64,000 nucleotides of DNA from CAZAYY01 sp964489525 (lineage in GTDB: Bacteria > Chloroflexota > Anaerolineae > Anaerolineales > JABWBV01): positions 102,826 to 166,825 of the forward strand of contig CAZAYY010000007.1 of assembly GCA_964489525.1 (NCBI GenBank), in the 5' to 3' direction. Below, piece after piece: positions 16,477 through 25,759 of the stretch (position 1 is its first letter; the number at the start of each line of letters is the position of its first letter). The translations under genes were made by a program, and so were the position numbers. The notes under the pieces are model-generated. The model was not told the origin of the DNA and did no database searches. It saw only the letters and a list, made by a program, of their open reading frames with translations.

Positions 16477-17529
16477 ATGTCGCAATTACTCCAGAATCCA
16501 TTTGTACGCCCTGCGATCGGCGAGGTGCGCCAGTATACGTCCAATGGTGGTGCCCGGGTATACCAATTTATCCTTGAAGCTTTTCCAGGCTTATGGACAT
16601 ATTGCTACGTGATTTGTTTGGATGATATGCGCATTCTGGTTGATACCGGCTCCGGGTTTTCGGGGTCGAATGACCAGCTTGAAGCAGGTTTTCGTGGAAT
16701 TGCCCGGATATTGCAGGCACCATTTTCCCTTAAGGACCTTACGCATGTTCTGATCACCCATGGCCATATCGATCATTTTGGGGGATTAGTATATGTCCAT
16801 GAACACAGCGAGGCATTGGTTGGGGTTCATGAATTGGATCGCCGTAATATTTCGAATTATGAAGAGCGGCTGGTCATTGTCCGCCATAGGTTAAATAATT
16901 ATTTTATCGAATCTGGCATTGATGAAGGCGAACGGAAAAAATTAATGGATTTATACCAGGTGAACAAGGTGCTGTTCCGTTCGGTTCCGGTGGATTTCAC
17001 CTTCGAACAAGCTGGAATGCGCCTGGGTCCGCTCGAAATGCTGCACGTGCCCGGGCACTGCGCCGGCCATGTGGTCATCCGGCTGCACAACCTGCTTTTT
17101 TCAGGGGATCATGTGCTTAACCGCATCAGTCCGCACATGGCGCCAGAGTCAATCACCAGCCACACGGGCCTGGCCCATTACCTCGAATCTCTACAGCACA
17201 CGGTTCAGTGGGCGGGAGATGTGGAGCTGGTATTGGCCGGGCATGAAGCCCCGGTAGAAAACCTTGCCATTCGTGTGGAAGAGACACGCCAGCACCACAT
17301 GGGCCGGTTGGAAAAGGTGCTCGACTTGCTCCTGGACCGTCCCAAAACCACGGCAGAAATCTCCCAGGGTTTGTTTGGCCAACCCAAAGGCTATGATGCC
17401 ATTCTTGGCGTAGAGGAGGCAGGTGCTCATATGGAGTACCTGTACCAGCGCGGTTTGATCGGGATTGAGAATATTGGTGAAGTAGAGGCCAGTGATGGCC
17501 CGGTGCCGATTCGTTATCGAAAATTGTAA
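16477..17529 (+). CDS. Metallo-beta-lactamase-fold hydrolase
   Basis: 350 aa from ATG 16477, spaced 5 bases after GAGG; GTG 16471 and ATG 16474 are alternatives. Zinc motif HGHIDH (His95, His97, Asp99, His100), then HVPGHCAGH, SGDHV with the bridging Asp, and LAGHEAP with the last His. This is the glyoxalase II/thioesterase-like MBL group; the C-terminal ~80 residues form a helical, winged-helix-like extension (RPKTTAEISQGLFG). It starts 7 bases after tetR and precedes acyl-CoA dehydrogenases, so acyl-CoA thioester hydrolysis is plausible but not shown. Confidence 0.88.
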   Translation: MSQLLQNPFVRPAIGEVRQYTSNGGARVYQFILEAFPGLWTYCYVICLDDMRILVDTGSGFSGSNDQLEAGFRGIARILQAPFSLKDLTHVLITHGHIDHFGGLVYVHEHSEALVGVHELDRRNISNYEERLVIVRHRLNNYFIESGIDEGERKKLMDLYQVNKVLFRSVPVDFTFEQAGMRLGPLEMLHVPGHCAGHVVIRLHNLLFSGDHVLNRISPHMAPESITSHTGLAHYLESLQHTVQWAGDVELVLAGHEAPVENLAIRVEETRQHHMGRLEKVLDLLLDRPKTTAEISQGLFGQPKGYDAILGVEEAGAHMEYLYQRGLIGIENIGEVEASDGPVPIRYRKL

Positions 17530-17630
17530 TGGTTCTATTGATGGAGTGGCCTTCCTTTTACCGGGTGTAATGATGGACGAATCCCTCAATAGATTATAAG
17601 AATTTCAAGATTTCAGGAAAGGAGTACACC

Positions 17631-18725
17631 ATGTATGATTTCGAGCCAACAGATGAGCAGCAAATGTTAATTGACCTCGTCCGGCGATACGCGGCTTCTG
17701 ATTTGCGCCCTGCCGCTCATGATGCCGAAGAAGAGGCGAAAATTCCACCTGCACTGATTCGTAAAGGTTGGGAACTGGGTATTTTGCAGGCATCCGTGCC
17801 AGAACAATACGGGGGATTTGGCGAACGTTCAGCAGTGACCGGGGTGCTGGCTCTTGAGGAAATGGCCTGGGGCGATATGGCTGGTGCCCTGGCTGTGATG
17901 GCGCCCGGACTGTTTGCCATGCCTGTCTTGTTGGAGGGCAGCGAAGCCCAAAAACAAGAATACCTGCCCAACATTGTTGAAGGAGATTGGCCAGGCTACA
18001 CGGCTGCCCTATTGGAACCCACCTTTGATTTTGACCCACTTGTGCTCAAAACCCGGGCTTCCCAAAACGATGGCCAATGGGTAATCACAGGGGAAAAGAC
18101 TTATGTGCCCTATGCAGATAGTGCCCAGGCATTTCTGGTTTATGCCAGCTTGGATGGTCAGACCCAGGCTTTTATTATTCCCGCCGGCCTGGATGGGGTA
18201 AAAGTGGGCGACCGGATGAAGCTTCTCGGTGTCAATGCTTTACCAATGTACCGGGTCTCTTTTGAAGGTGTCCAGGTTCCTCTCGAGAATCGCCTTGGTG
18301 GCCCGGAAGGCCACTCGATGACCTCCATTTTGGATTCCAGCCGGGTTGCCCTGGCGGCAGTTTCCATCGGTCTTTCCAAGTGTGCTTTTGAATATGCTCG
18401 CGACTATGCCAAAGAACGCGATGTGTTTGGGGTTAAGGTGGCTCAAAAACAGGCGATTGCCTTCATGCTGGCCGAGATGGCGGTGGAAATTGAGTCCATT
18501 CGCCTGTTGACCTGGGAAGCGGCCTGGATGATTGACCAGGGCAAACCAGAAGCCAACAAGATGGCTTACCTGGCCCTGACCGGTGCCTCGGATATGGCGA
18601 TGATGGTCACAGACCGGGCGGTGCAAATCTTGGGCGGGCATGGGTATGTCCGCGACCATCCTGTGGAACATTGGATGCGCAACGGGCGCGGCGTTGCCAT
18701 GCTGTCCGGCCTGGTGTTGGTGTAG
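17631..18725 (+). CDS. Acyl-CoA dehydrogenase-like protein, short, lacking the C-terminal catalytic Glu motif
   Basis: 364 aa with GAAAGGAG upstream. N-terminal helical domain (TDEQQMLIDLVRRY), middle beta domain and C-terminal helical domain (QILGGHGYVRDHPVEHWMRN) of the ACAD family are all present. The usual YEGT segment with the catalytic Glu near the C-terminus is absent: the protein ends soon after WMRNGRG. The FAD/substrate motif normally TEPxAGSD reads LEPTFDFD. It is followed 48 bases later by a complete ACAD. Paired ACADs in which only one subunit keeps the catalytic base are known from actinobacterial cholesterol degradation (ChsE1/ChsE2), so this is probably the non-catalytic partner. 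Confidence 0.85.
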   Translation: MYDFEPTDEQQMLIDLVRRYAASDLRPAAHDAEEEAKIPPALIRKGWELGILQASVPEQYGGFGERSAVTGVLALEEMAWGDMAGALAVMAPGLFAMPVLLEGSEAQKQEYLPNIVEGDWPGYTAALLEPTFDFDPLVLKTRASQNDGQWVITGEKTYVPYADSAQAFLVYASLDGQTQAFIIPAGLDGVKVGDRMKLLGVNALPMYRVSFEGVQVPLENRLGGPEGHSMTSILDSSRVALAAVSIGLSKCAFEYARDYAKERDVFGVKVAQKQAIAFMLAEMAVEIESIRLLTWEAAWMIDQGKPEANKMAYLALTGASDMAMMVTDRAVQILGGHGYVRDHPVEHWMRNGRGVAMLSGLVLV

Positions 18726-18773
18726 GTTTCCTGGTGATTGTCTTGATTCAGATCGTGAAAGAGGAGCATTATC

Positions 18774-20012
18774 ATGATTTCATTTGAAAAACCCCAAAAA
18801 ATTACCCAGATGCAGTTTGTTTTACAACAGGTTGCCGATAATATGATGCGACCCGTGTCGCGCCATTTTGATGAAAATGAACATGCCATCCCCTGGGATT
18901 ACATCAACTTTATGCACTATGCCAATAAATCGAGCAGTGGGGCCGGTTCCCTGGCGCCAGATGTTGGACCCCGAAAAGAAGGGCCGCGCATTGGCTACCA
19001 AATGTTGGCATTCACCATTGAACAGCTTTCCTGGGGCGATGTGGGTATGTATCTTGTGACTCCCGGAGGCGGCCTGGGCGCGGCTGCTGTGGAGGCCACC
19101 GGTACCCCTGATCAAAAAGCACGGTTCCTTTCTCGTTTTCGCGAAAGCAAACCCGCCTTTGGGGCGATGGCCATGACCGAAGCCCACGCGGGTTCGGATA
19201 CTTCAGCCATTTCAACCACCGCGGTGCTCGACCCAAATACCAAAGAGTGGATCTTGAATGGCGAGAAAATTTTTGTCACAGCCGGGCAAAAATCGCTGAT
19301 CGATACCAATGGACTTGTGGTGGTTTGGGCAACAATTGACAGCAAAGCAGGCCGGGCCGGGATGCGTCCATTTGTGATTGAAGCCAACACCCCGGGGATT
19401 AAAGTCGCTGGCCTGGAGAAGAAAATGGGGATCCGGGTGAGCGACACCGCTACGCTTGTGCTGCAAGATTGCCGTGTGCCGTACGACAACATCCTGGGCA
19501 GCCCGGAGGTGGTTGTCGAAAAAACCAACACCGGTTTCAAAGGGGCTATGAAAACCTTTGATAACACCCGGCCGCTGGTGGCGGCTTCTGCCATTGGGGT
19601 TGCCCGGGCTACGCTTGACCTGCTCAAGCAAATGTTGTCTCAGCAGGGCGTAGAAATTCGCTATGGCACACCTCGTCAAAAACTCAGCTACATTGAAAAA
19701 GAGGTGATTGACATGGAGGTTATGTTGGAATCTGCCTGGCTGCTGGTGATTAAAGCGGTTTGGATGGCCGACAATGGCAAACCCAACCCGCTCGAAGCCT
19801 CCATGAGCAAAGTGCGCGCAGGCGATATTGTGACAAAAATTACTCAACGAGCGGTGGAGCTGATGGGCCCAATTGGCTACACCCGGGACCATCTCCTTGA
19901 GAAATGGTTCCGCGACGCAAAAATTTCGGATATCTATGAAGGCACTGGCCAGATTAACCGCCTGATTGTAGCCCGTCAAATTTTGGGCTACCGCGGCACG
20001 GAGCTGCGCTAA
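18774..20012 (+). CDS. Acyl-CoA dehydrogenase (catalytic)
   Basis: 412 aa with GAGGAG upstream. Flavin-binding MTEAHAGSD near residues 131-139, GEKIFVT, and the C-terminal DIYEGTGQINR with catalytic Glu389 are all present. It should oxidise an acyl-CoA to the trans-2-enoyl-CoA, passing electrons to ETF. Chain length cannot be read. It follows a shortened ACAD and precedes fadN/fadA, which carry out the next steps. It is a likely partner of the preceding ACAD in a heteromeric enzyme. Confidence 0.92.
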   Translation: MISFEKPQKITQMQFVLQQVADNMMRPVSRHFDENEHAIPWDYINFMHYANKSSSGAGSLAPDVGPRKEGPRIGYQMLAFTIEQLSWGDVGMYLVTPGGGLGAAAVEATGTPDQKARFLSRFRESKPAFGAMAMTEAHAGSDTSAISTTAVLDPNTKEWILNGEKIFVTAGQKSLIDTNGLVVVWATIDSKAGRAGMRPFVIEANTPGIKVAGLEKKMGIRVSDTATLVLQDCRVPYDNILGSPEVVVEKTNTGFKGAMKTFDNTRPLVAASAIGVARATLDLLKQMLSQQGVEIRYGTPRQKLSYIEKEVIDMEVMLESAWLLVIKAVWMADNGKPNPLEASMSKVRAGDIVTKITQRAVELMGPIGYTRDHLLEKWFRDAKISDIYEGTGQINRLIVARQILGYRGTELR

Positions 20013-20014
20013 CC

Positions 20015-21016
20015 ATGCGAATTTTATTAATCGGCGGCCCCCGTTTTTTGGGCTATCACCTGATTGAATCTGCCCTTAAACGAGGGCACCAACTCACCCT
20101 GTTCAACCGCGGCAGGACTAACCCAAATTTATTCCCTGAAGTCGAACGCATCCAGGGTGACCGGACGGTGAACCTGGATGGGCTTAAGAACCACCAGTGG
20201 GATGCAGTAATTGATACCTGCGGCTACCAGCCCCGGATTGTGCGGATGTCCCTGGATGCTTTAGGCGGGAAGATCGGGCATTACACGTTCATTTCCAGCA
20301 TATCGGTGTACTCGGATGAAGAAACCCCAAACCAGGCCGAAGATGCTCCCACGGGCATTATGGCCGACCCAACCGTGGAAGAAATCACCGGGGAAACCTA
20401 CGGCCCGCTCAAGGTGCTTTGCGAACAGGCCGTGGCCGAAGCTATGCCCGGACGCCATCTGAACATTCGACCCGGCCTGATTGTGGGCCCTTATGACCCA
20501 TCTGATCGCTTTACCTATTGGCCTGCCCGGGTTGCCAGGGGTGGGGACATTTTAGCGCCTGGCAAGCCTACTACGGTCACACAGATTATTGACGCTCGGG
20601 ACCTGGCAGATTGGACGATCTTGATGATTGAGAGCGGAAAAACCGGCGTGTACAATGCCACCGGTCCGCGTTTCCCACTTTCAATGGCGGATATTCTGTA
20701 TACCTGCAAACGCGTTTCGGGTTCCGATGCCCATTTCACCTGGGTAGATGATGAATTTTTGATGGAGCAGCGTGTAGGTGCTTTTGTTGAGATGCCGCTT
20801 TGGGTTCCTCCGTCTGCGGCTGGTTTGATGTCGGTGAATATTGATAAGGCACTGGCCAATGGGTTGGTTTTTCGCTCCCTGTCCCAAACCTGCCAGGACA
20901 CCCTGGAATGGCAGGCCCAACGCCCCCCTGAATATGCCTGGCGGGGCGGGTTAACCCCAGAACGCGAAGCCCAACTGCTCGGGCTTTGGAAAGGGCGTCA
21001 GGAAAATGCCGCATGA
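20015..21016 (+). CDS. NAD-dependent epimerase/dehydratase-like (extended SDR) protein
   Basis: 333 aa starting 2 bases after the ACAD gene. N-terminal Rossmann turn IGGPRFLGYHL (G-x-x-R-F-L-G, the variant of the CSP41/RNA-binding-like atypical SDRs), FNRGR for the dinucleotide, FISSISVY, and an active-site-like Y-G-P-L-K near 130. C-terminal region is substrate-specific and unassigned. In atypical SDRs catalysis is not always retained. Its role in a fatty-acid array is unclear; it may act on a hydroxylated intermediate or simply be co-transcribed. Confidence 0.8.
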   Translation: MRILLIGGPRFLGYHLIESALKRGHQLTLFNRGRTNPNLFPEVERIQGDRTVNLDGLKNHQWDAVIDTCGYQPRIVRMSLDALGGKIGHYTFISSISVYSDEETPNQAEDAPTGIMADPTVEEITGETYGPLKVLCEQAVAEAMPGRHLNIRPGLIVGPYDPSDRFTYWPARVARGGDILAPGKPTTVTQIIDARDLADWTILMIESGKTGVYNATGPRFPLSMADILYTCKRVSGSDAHFTWVDDEFLMEQRVGAFVEMPLWVPPSAAGLMSVNIDKALANGLVFRSLSQTCQDTLEWQAQRPPEYAWRGGLTPEREAQLLGLWKGRQENAA

Positions 21017-21134
21017 AAAAGCCGAACCGGACACTGCTTTTGGCTGGTTTTCGGCTCCGTGGATTGCTTCCTGGCAGGGTGGAACTGCTGTTACAATTCC
21101 TTTTCACCTGAAGGATGATGTAAAGGAGATTGTG

Positions 21135-21977
21135 ATGCGTTCAAAAATGCCGAGAGTTGTCGCCCTACTTTTGTTGATTAGCCTCCTGGCAGTGACGGGT
21201 TGTTCGTCCGCGGCTGAGATTCTGCCTACGCAGACCAGTCAGCCCACCGAAATGCCGCCCACCCCGACTCCCTTCCCAACGTTTCCGACGCGCACCCCCA
21301 CCACCATTCCCACCGCGTCCCCCACGCTTCGCCCAAGCGCCACACCTTTCCCGACATTCACGCCCGTGCCAAGTCTGACAAAGGCGCCCACGCTCACCCC
21401 CACCCCAGGTGTGATTGGTGTAAACAACCCAACTGGTTTGCTGATGGATGACTTTTCCGACACCACGAGCGGTTGGAAGGTTCAGACGGGAAATTATTTT
21501 TCTATTGGGTATGAATTTGGCGGCTACAGGGTTTTTGTCAGCCGGTCATACATGGAAGCGGGTGCAGCGCGCGGCCGGTCACACGCCAATCTTACTATCC
21601 GTGCGGATGCGGTGTTGTTGGCAGGGGTGCCCGATGCTTATTATGGGATTACCTGCCGGGAAGAGGGCAGCCAGAAATATACCTTTGCACTCAATGGGGC
21701 TGGAGAATGGCGGATTTACCTGGTTTCGGCTGGACGGGTCACGCGGCTGGCTGGCGGACAATCGGATTCGATTAAGACCTCTGCCAGTGCCGTCAACCAC
21801 CTGGAGGCGAGCTGCCTGGGTACAACGCTGTTGTTTTCCATTAACGGGGTTCAGGTGGGTTCAGCCACCGATGTTACGCTGCTCGAAGGTTCTTATGCCG
21901 GGCTTACCGCCGGTACATTGACCCAGGGCGGTGTGGATGTGTTGTTTGATAATGTGGTTATCAATCCGAACCCTTAG
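21135..21977 (+). CDS. Secreted lipoprotein with Pro/Thr linker and LamG-like domain
   Basis: 280 aa from ATG 21135, behind AAAGGAG; the longer frame begins inside the previous gene. Signal peptide ends in the lipobox LLAVTGC (Cys at about 23). Residues 35-95 are a Pro/Thr/Ser-rich linker of the PTPTPFPTF kind. Residues ~100-280 form a beta-rich domain beginning DDFSDTTSGW and ending VLFDNVVINP, like the concanavalin/DUF1080 glucanase-like domains of Chloroflexota surface proteins. A sugar-binding role is possible. A TACAAT at 21092-21097 could give it its own promoter. An 8-bp hairpin overlaps the stop codon (21966-21985) but lacks a U-tract. Confidence 0.8.
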   Translation: MRSKMPRVVALLLLISLLAVTGCSSAAEILPTQTSQPTEMPPTPTPFPTFPTRTPTTIPTASPTLRPSATPFPTFTPVPSLTKAPTLTPTPGVIGVNNPTGLLMDDFSDTTSGWKVQTGNYFSIGYEFGGYRVFVSRSYMEAGAARGRSHANLTIRADAVLLAGVPDAYYGITCREEGSQKYTFALNGAGEWRIYLVSAGRVTRLAGGQSDSIKTSASAVNHLEASCLGTTLLFSINGVQVGSATDVTLLEGSYAGLTAGTLTQGGVDVLFDNVVINPNP

Positions 21978-22061
21978 GGGTTCGGCTGCGAACGGGTTTT
22001 ATTTATGTGGGTACCAGAACCGGGTGAACCCCAGGTTATGGTTAGATACAGGAGGTTTTGA

Positions 22062-24461
22062 ATGTACAAATTTCAAAAGGCTGTTGTGATTGGTTCAGGC
22101 ACAATGGGTGCAGCCATTGCAGCCCATTTTGCCAACGCAGGCGCCCGGGTAACCTTGCTTGATATCGTCCCTGGTGAGTTAACAACCGAAGAAAGCAAGC
22201 GGGGGCTTACCCTGGAATCCCCTGAAGTACGCAACCGGATTGTACGCAGCGGGTTTGACCGGGCTTTGAAATCTCGTCCAGCCAGCTTTTTCTCCCCTGC
22301 ACTTGCCGATGCGGTGAGCCTGGGCAACCTTGAAGACGACCTGGCTGTGGTTGGGGATGCCGACTGGGTTGTTGAAGTGATTGTTGAAAATCTGCGGATT
22401 AAACGCGAGTTGATGACCCGCATTGACGCCTTGCGTGGACCCCATACCATTGTTTCCACGAACACCTCAGGGATTCCGATTGCCCAAATTGTGGAAGGCC
22501 GTTCCGATAGCTTCCGGCAGCACTTTTTGGGAACCCATTTCTTCAACCCGCCTCGATATCTGAAACTTCTCGAGATTATTCCTGGCGCAGAGACGCTGCC
22601 AGAGGTGCTTCGTTTTATTACCGCTGTTGGTGAGGGCCGCCTGGGTAAGGGAGTCGTGCTGTGTAAAGACACGCCAAATTTCATCGGCAACCGTCTTGGG
22701 TCGGTTGGCGGGGCTTTTGCTGTCGATTTTATATTAAAAAACCAATATACCGTTAAAGAAGTGGACACCATTACCGGTCCGCTCATTGGCCGTCCAAAAA
22801 CTGCCACCTTTCGCCTGCTCGACCTGGTAGGCATTGATGTTTGGGATCATGTCGGTTCTAACCTCGCCCGGGCGATCCCTCATGATTCCGAAGCGCTGCA
22901 GTACTTAAATGCAGAAGCCCCTAACCAACTGCTGCGCAGTATGATTGCTAAAGGTTACCTGGGCAATAAGGTCGAAAGTGGTTTTTATAAGACCGTAAAA
23001 GGGCCTGAGGGCAAGGAGTTCTGGGAGTTGAACTTACAAACCCTGGAACATGAGCCGCCAGTCAAAGTCCGATTTGAGTCGGTTGGCAAAGTGATGAATG
23101 AGCCCGACCTGGCAAAACGGTTAAAATTTATGCTCTCCGCAGACGATCGGGCAGGTGACCTGGTACGTGCGCTTATTTACCAGAGCCTGGCTTATGCTTC
23201 CTATGTGATTCCTGAAATCGCCGACACACCCCGGCCAATTGATGATGCCATGCGGTGGGGGTTTGGCCATGACGTAGGCCCATTTGAAATCTGGGATTTG
23301 TTGGGCGTTGCCGAAACCGCCGAAAAAATGCAGCAGGCTGGGTTTTCCTTTGCCCCATGGGTGAGTGAAATGTTCACCCTGGGTTTCACCCATTTTTATA
23401 AAAACGGAAAGGCCTACAATCCGGCCAAAAAGGATTATGAGCCGGGGATGGCTGCACCTCTGGTGCAGTTAAAGGCACAAAAAGACGCCGGAAAAGTGAT
23501 TGCGAAAAACCCCAGCGCTTCGCTGATTGACCTTGGCGACGGCGTTGCTTGTGTTGAATTCCACACCAAAATGAACGTTATTGACGCCGACATTGCCCAA
23601 ATGATTGCCACCGGCCTGAAAAGAACCGCCCAGGATTTTGAAGGCCTGGTGATTGGCAACGAAGCCGAGAACTTCAGCGCAGGTGCAAATCTGTTCCTGG
23701 TGGTCATGAATGCCCAGGCTGGCCAGTGGCAGGTTCTGGATGATATGGTTAAAGGATTGCAAGATTTGCACATGCAGATGCGTTATTTCCACAAACCGGT
23801 GGTGGTTGCCCCGGCCGGGTTGGCGTTGGGAGGTGGCTCTGAAAACATCATGCATGCCAGCCGGGTTGTGTCGGCTGCAGAATTGTACGCCGGACTGGTG
23901 GAGTTAGGTGCCGGGGTCATTCCCGCTGGCGGGGGCACCAAGGAAATGCTGCGCCGGAACATCAACCCGGCCATGCGGGTGACCAATGCCGACGTGCTGC
24001 CTTTCATGCAGAAAACATTTGAGCAAATTGGCCAGGCCAAAGTGGCCACCAGTGCTGTGGAGGCACGCGAGTTTGGTATCCTCGGCCCGTGTGACCGGAT
24101 TGTGCTGCACCGCGACCACTTGCTGCAGGAGGCCAAGCGCGAGGTGTTAGCCATGGCTGCGGCCGGGTACACAGCCCCCCTACCTGAGAAGGTGTATGCA
24201 GCAGGCCGGGATGTGCTGGCAGCGCTGCGTGTGGCAATCTTCATGTTCCGTGAAGGCAACTACATTTCAGATTACGATGTGCAGATTGCCAACAAATTGG
24301 CTTATGTTATGACAGGTGGTGATCTCAGCCAGCCTGCCTGGTTGAGTGAGCAGTATTTCCTTGACCTGGAACGCGAAGCCTTTTTGTCTTTGTGCGGTGA
24401 AGAAAAAACCCGCCAACGGATGTGGTCCATTCTGAACACGGGGAAGCCACTGCGAAATTAG
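22062..24461 (+). CDS. fadN: 3-hydroxyacyl-CoA dehydrogenase / enoyl-CoA hydratase fusion (FadN type)
   Basis: 799 aa with AGGAGG upstream. Dehydrogenase first: NAD-binding GSGTMGAAIA near 10, NTSGIPI, GTHFFNPPRYLKLLEIIPG and DTPNFIGNR. A helical linker follows, then a crotonase domain (from about 485) with VIGNEAENFSAGANL and the oxyanion region LALGGGSE. The order and the ending GKPLRN match Bacillus subtilis FadN, not E. coli FadB (hydratase first). It catalyses hydration of enoyl-CoA and oxidation of 3-hydroxyacyl-CoA. It sits between acyl-CoA dehydrogenases and FadA, completing the cycle. Confidence 0.95.
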   Translation: MYKFQKAVVIGSGTMGAAIAAHFANAGARVTLLDIVPGELTTEESKRGLTLESPEVRNRIVRSGFDRALKSRPASFFSPALADAVSLGNLEDDLAVVGDADWVVEVIVENLRIKRELMTRIDALRGPHTIVSTNTSGIPIAQIVEGRSDSFRQHFLGTHFFNPPRYLKLLEIIPGAETLPEVLRFITAVGEGRLGKGVVLCKDTPNFIGNRLGSVGGAFAVDFILKNQYTVKEVDTITGPLIGRPKTATFRLLDLVGIDVWDHVGSNLARAIPHDSEALQYLNAEAPNQLLRSMIAKGYLGNKVESGFYKTVKGPEGKEFWELNLQTLEHEPPVKVRFESVGKVMNEPDLAKRLKFMLSADDRAGDLVRALIYQSLAYASYVIPEIADTPRPIDDAMRWGFGHDVGPFEIWDLLGVAETAEKMQQAGFSFAPWVSEMFTLGFTHFYKNGKAYNPAKKDYEPGMAAPLVQLKAQKDAGKVIAKNPSASLIDLGDGVACVEFHTKMNVIDADIAQMIATGLKRTAQDFEGLVIGNEAENFSAGANLFLVVMNAQAGQWQVLDDMVKGLQDLHMQMRYFHKPVVVAPAGLALGGGSENIMHASRVVSAAELYAGLVELGAGVIPAGGGTKEMLRRNINPAMRVTNADVLPFMQKTFEQIGQAKVATSAVEAREFGILGPCDRIVLHRDHLLQEAKREVLAMAAAGYTAPLPEKVYAAGRDVLAALRVAIFMFREGNYISDYDVQIANKLAYVMTGGDLSQPAWLSEQYFLDLEREAFLSLCGEEKTRQRMWSILNTGKPLRN

Positions 24462-24475
24462 TGCTAATTTTGAGT

Positions 24476-24514
24476 CCAGTAAGCCAGGTAAACCCGGAGG
24501 GTTTCCTGGACTGG
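24476..24514 (+). other. Intercistronic hairpin between fadN and fadA
   Basis: Arms CCAGT-aag-CCAGG-t-AAACCC and GGGTTT-CCTGG-ACTGG pair over 16 bp with two small bulges and a GGA loop. It lies 14 bases after the fadN stop and 28 bases before fadA. No U-tract follows, so it looks like an mRNA stability or processing element and not a terminator. Confidence 0.65.
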
Positions 24515-24542
24515 CTGTCAGAATTTACTGAAGGAGTGTTCT

Positions 24543-25742
24543 ATGATGAAAACAGAGGATCAGCGTACACCGGTCATTGTCGCGGCTGTCCGGACAGCCA
24601 TCGGAAAAGCCAAAAGAGGCGCATTGGCAACGGTCAGTCCCATACAACTGGGGGCTGCAGTTGTGCGGGCTTTGCTGGCAAAAACCCCTGCACTAAACCC
24701 TGCCCAGGTAGAAGATGTGATTATGGGCTGTGCCATGCCAGAAGGCGAACAGGGATTGAATGCCGCTCGCCAGATTGTGTTAGCCGCAGGCTTGCCCCAC
24801 ACTGTGCCCGGCATTACCGTTAACCGCTTTTGTTCGTCGGGGCTTCAAACCATAGCCGATGCGGCGATGTCCATCATGGCGGGTATGCGGGAAATTGTTA
24901 TTGCGGGTGGTGTGGAGTCCATGAGCATGGTTCCCATGACGGGCAATAAGTTTGCTCCGGATGCCTATTTGTCTGTTGAAGGCCCCCAGGTTTACATGAA
25001 CATGGGCCTGACTGCTGAACGGGTATCTGAGAAGTATAACGTGACCCGGGCTGATCAGGATTCATTTGCCTTGCGCAGCCATACCCTTGCTGCCAGGGCA
25101 GTTCAGACCGGGCGTTTTTCCGATGAAATTGTCCCAATTGAAGTCCGGCTGGTTGCGGTTGGGGAAAATGGTAAAACAAACGAGCGGGTACAGTCATTTG
25201 CTGTTGATGAAGGCGTTCGCCTGGATACGACCCTGGATGCCCTCAGTAAACTAAAACCGGTCTTTAAGAATGGTGGAACTGTAACCGCTGGGAATTCCTC
25301 GCAGATGTCCGATGGCGCCGCAGCGGTTTTGGTGATGTCCAAAAGCAAAGCGCTTGAACTGGGATTGACACCTATGGCCCAGTTCCTATCCTTTGCCGTG
25401 GGTGGCGTGCCTCCGGAAATCATGGGAATTGGACCTGTGGCTGCGGTGCCCAAAGCGCTGAAGTTGGCCGGGTTGGAACTGGATCAAATTGACCTGGTAG
25501 AGCTAAACGAAGCCTTTGCTGCCCAGGCTGTGGCTGTGGTGCGCGAGCTGGGCATGGATCTTGAGCGGGTAAATGTAAACGGCGGGGCCATTGCTTTAGG
25601 CCATCCATTGGGTTGTACCGGTGCCAAGCTGACCACCCAACTGCTTTATGAATTGAAACGCCGGGGTTCACGCTATGGCATGGTCACCATGTGTATTGGC
25701 GGCGGCATGGGCGCTGCTGGAATCTTTGAAAATTTATTTTAA
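24543..25742 (+). CDS. fadA: Acetyl-CoA acyltransferase (3-ketoacyl-CoA thiolase)
   Basis: 399 aa, GAAGGAG upstream; ATG 24543 is followed directly by a second ATG. Catalytic residues are all in place: nucleophile Cys97 in NRFCSSGL, His354 in GGAIALGHPLGC and Cys384 in CIGGGMG. It also carries GCAMPEGEQGLN and MGIGPV. The sequence is close in style to Bacillus FadA, as expected beside FadN. It cleaves 3-ketoacyl-CoA with CoA to acetyl-CoA and a shortened acyl-CoA, closing the beta-oxidation cycle. Confidence 0.95.
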   Translation: MMKTEDQRTPVIVAAVRTAIGKAKRGALATVSPIQLGAAVVRALLAKTPALNPAQVEDVIMGCAMPEGEQGLNAARQIVLAAGLPHTVPGITVNRFCSSGLQTIADAAMSIMAGMREIVIAGGVESMSMVPMTGNKFAPDAYLSVEGPQVYMNMGLTAERVSEKYNVTRADQDSFALRSHTLAARAVQTGRFSDEIVPIEVRLVAVGENGKTNERVQSFAVDEGVRLDTTLDALSKLKPVFKNGGTVTAGNSSQMSDGAAAVLVMSKSKALELGLTPMAQFLSFAVGGVPPEIMGIGPVAAVPKALKLAGLELDQIDLVELNEAFAAQAVAVVRELGMDLERVNVNGGAIALGHPLGCTGAKLTTQLLYELKRRGSRYGMVTMCIGGGMGAAGIFENLF

Positions 25743-25759
25743 TCAAATAAGGAGATGAT

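Noticed and set aside
17534..17593. 8-bp inverted repeat TCTATTGA / TCAATAGA between the hydrolase and the first ACAD
   Set aside because: Arms are 44 bases apart, short and AT-rich, with no promoter geometry; probably chance.
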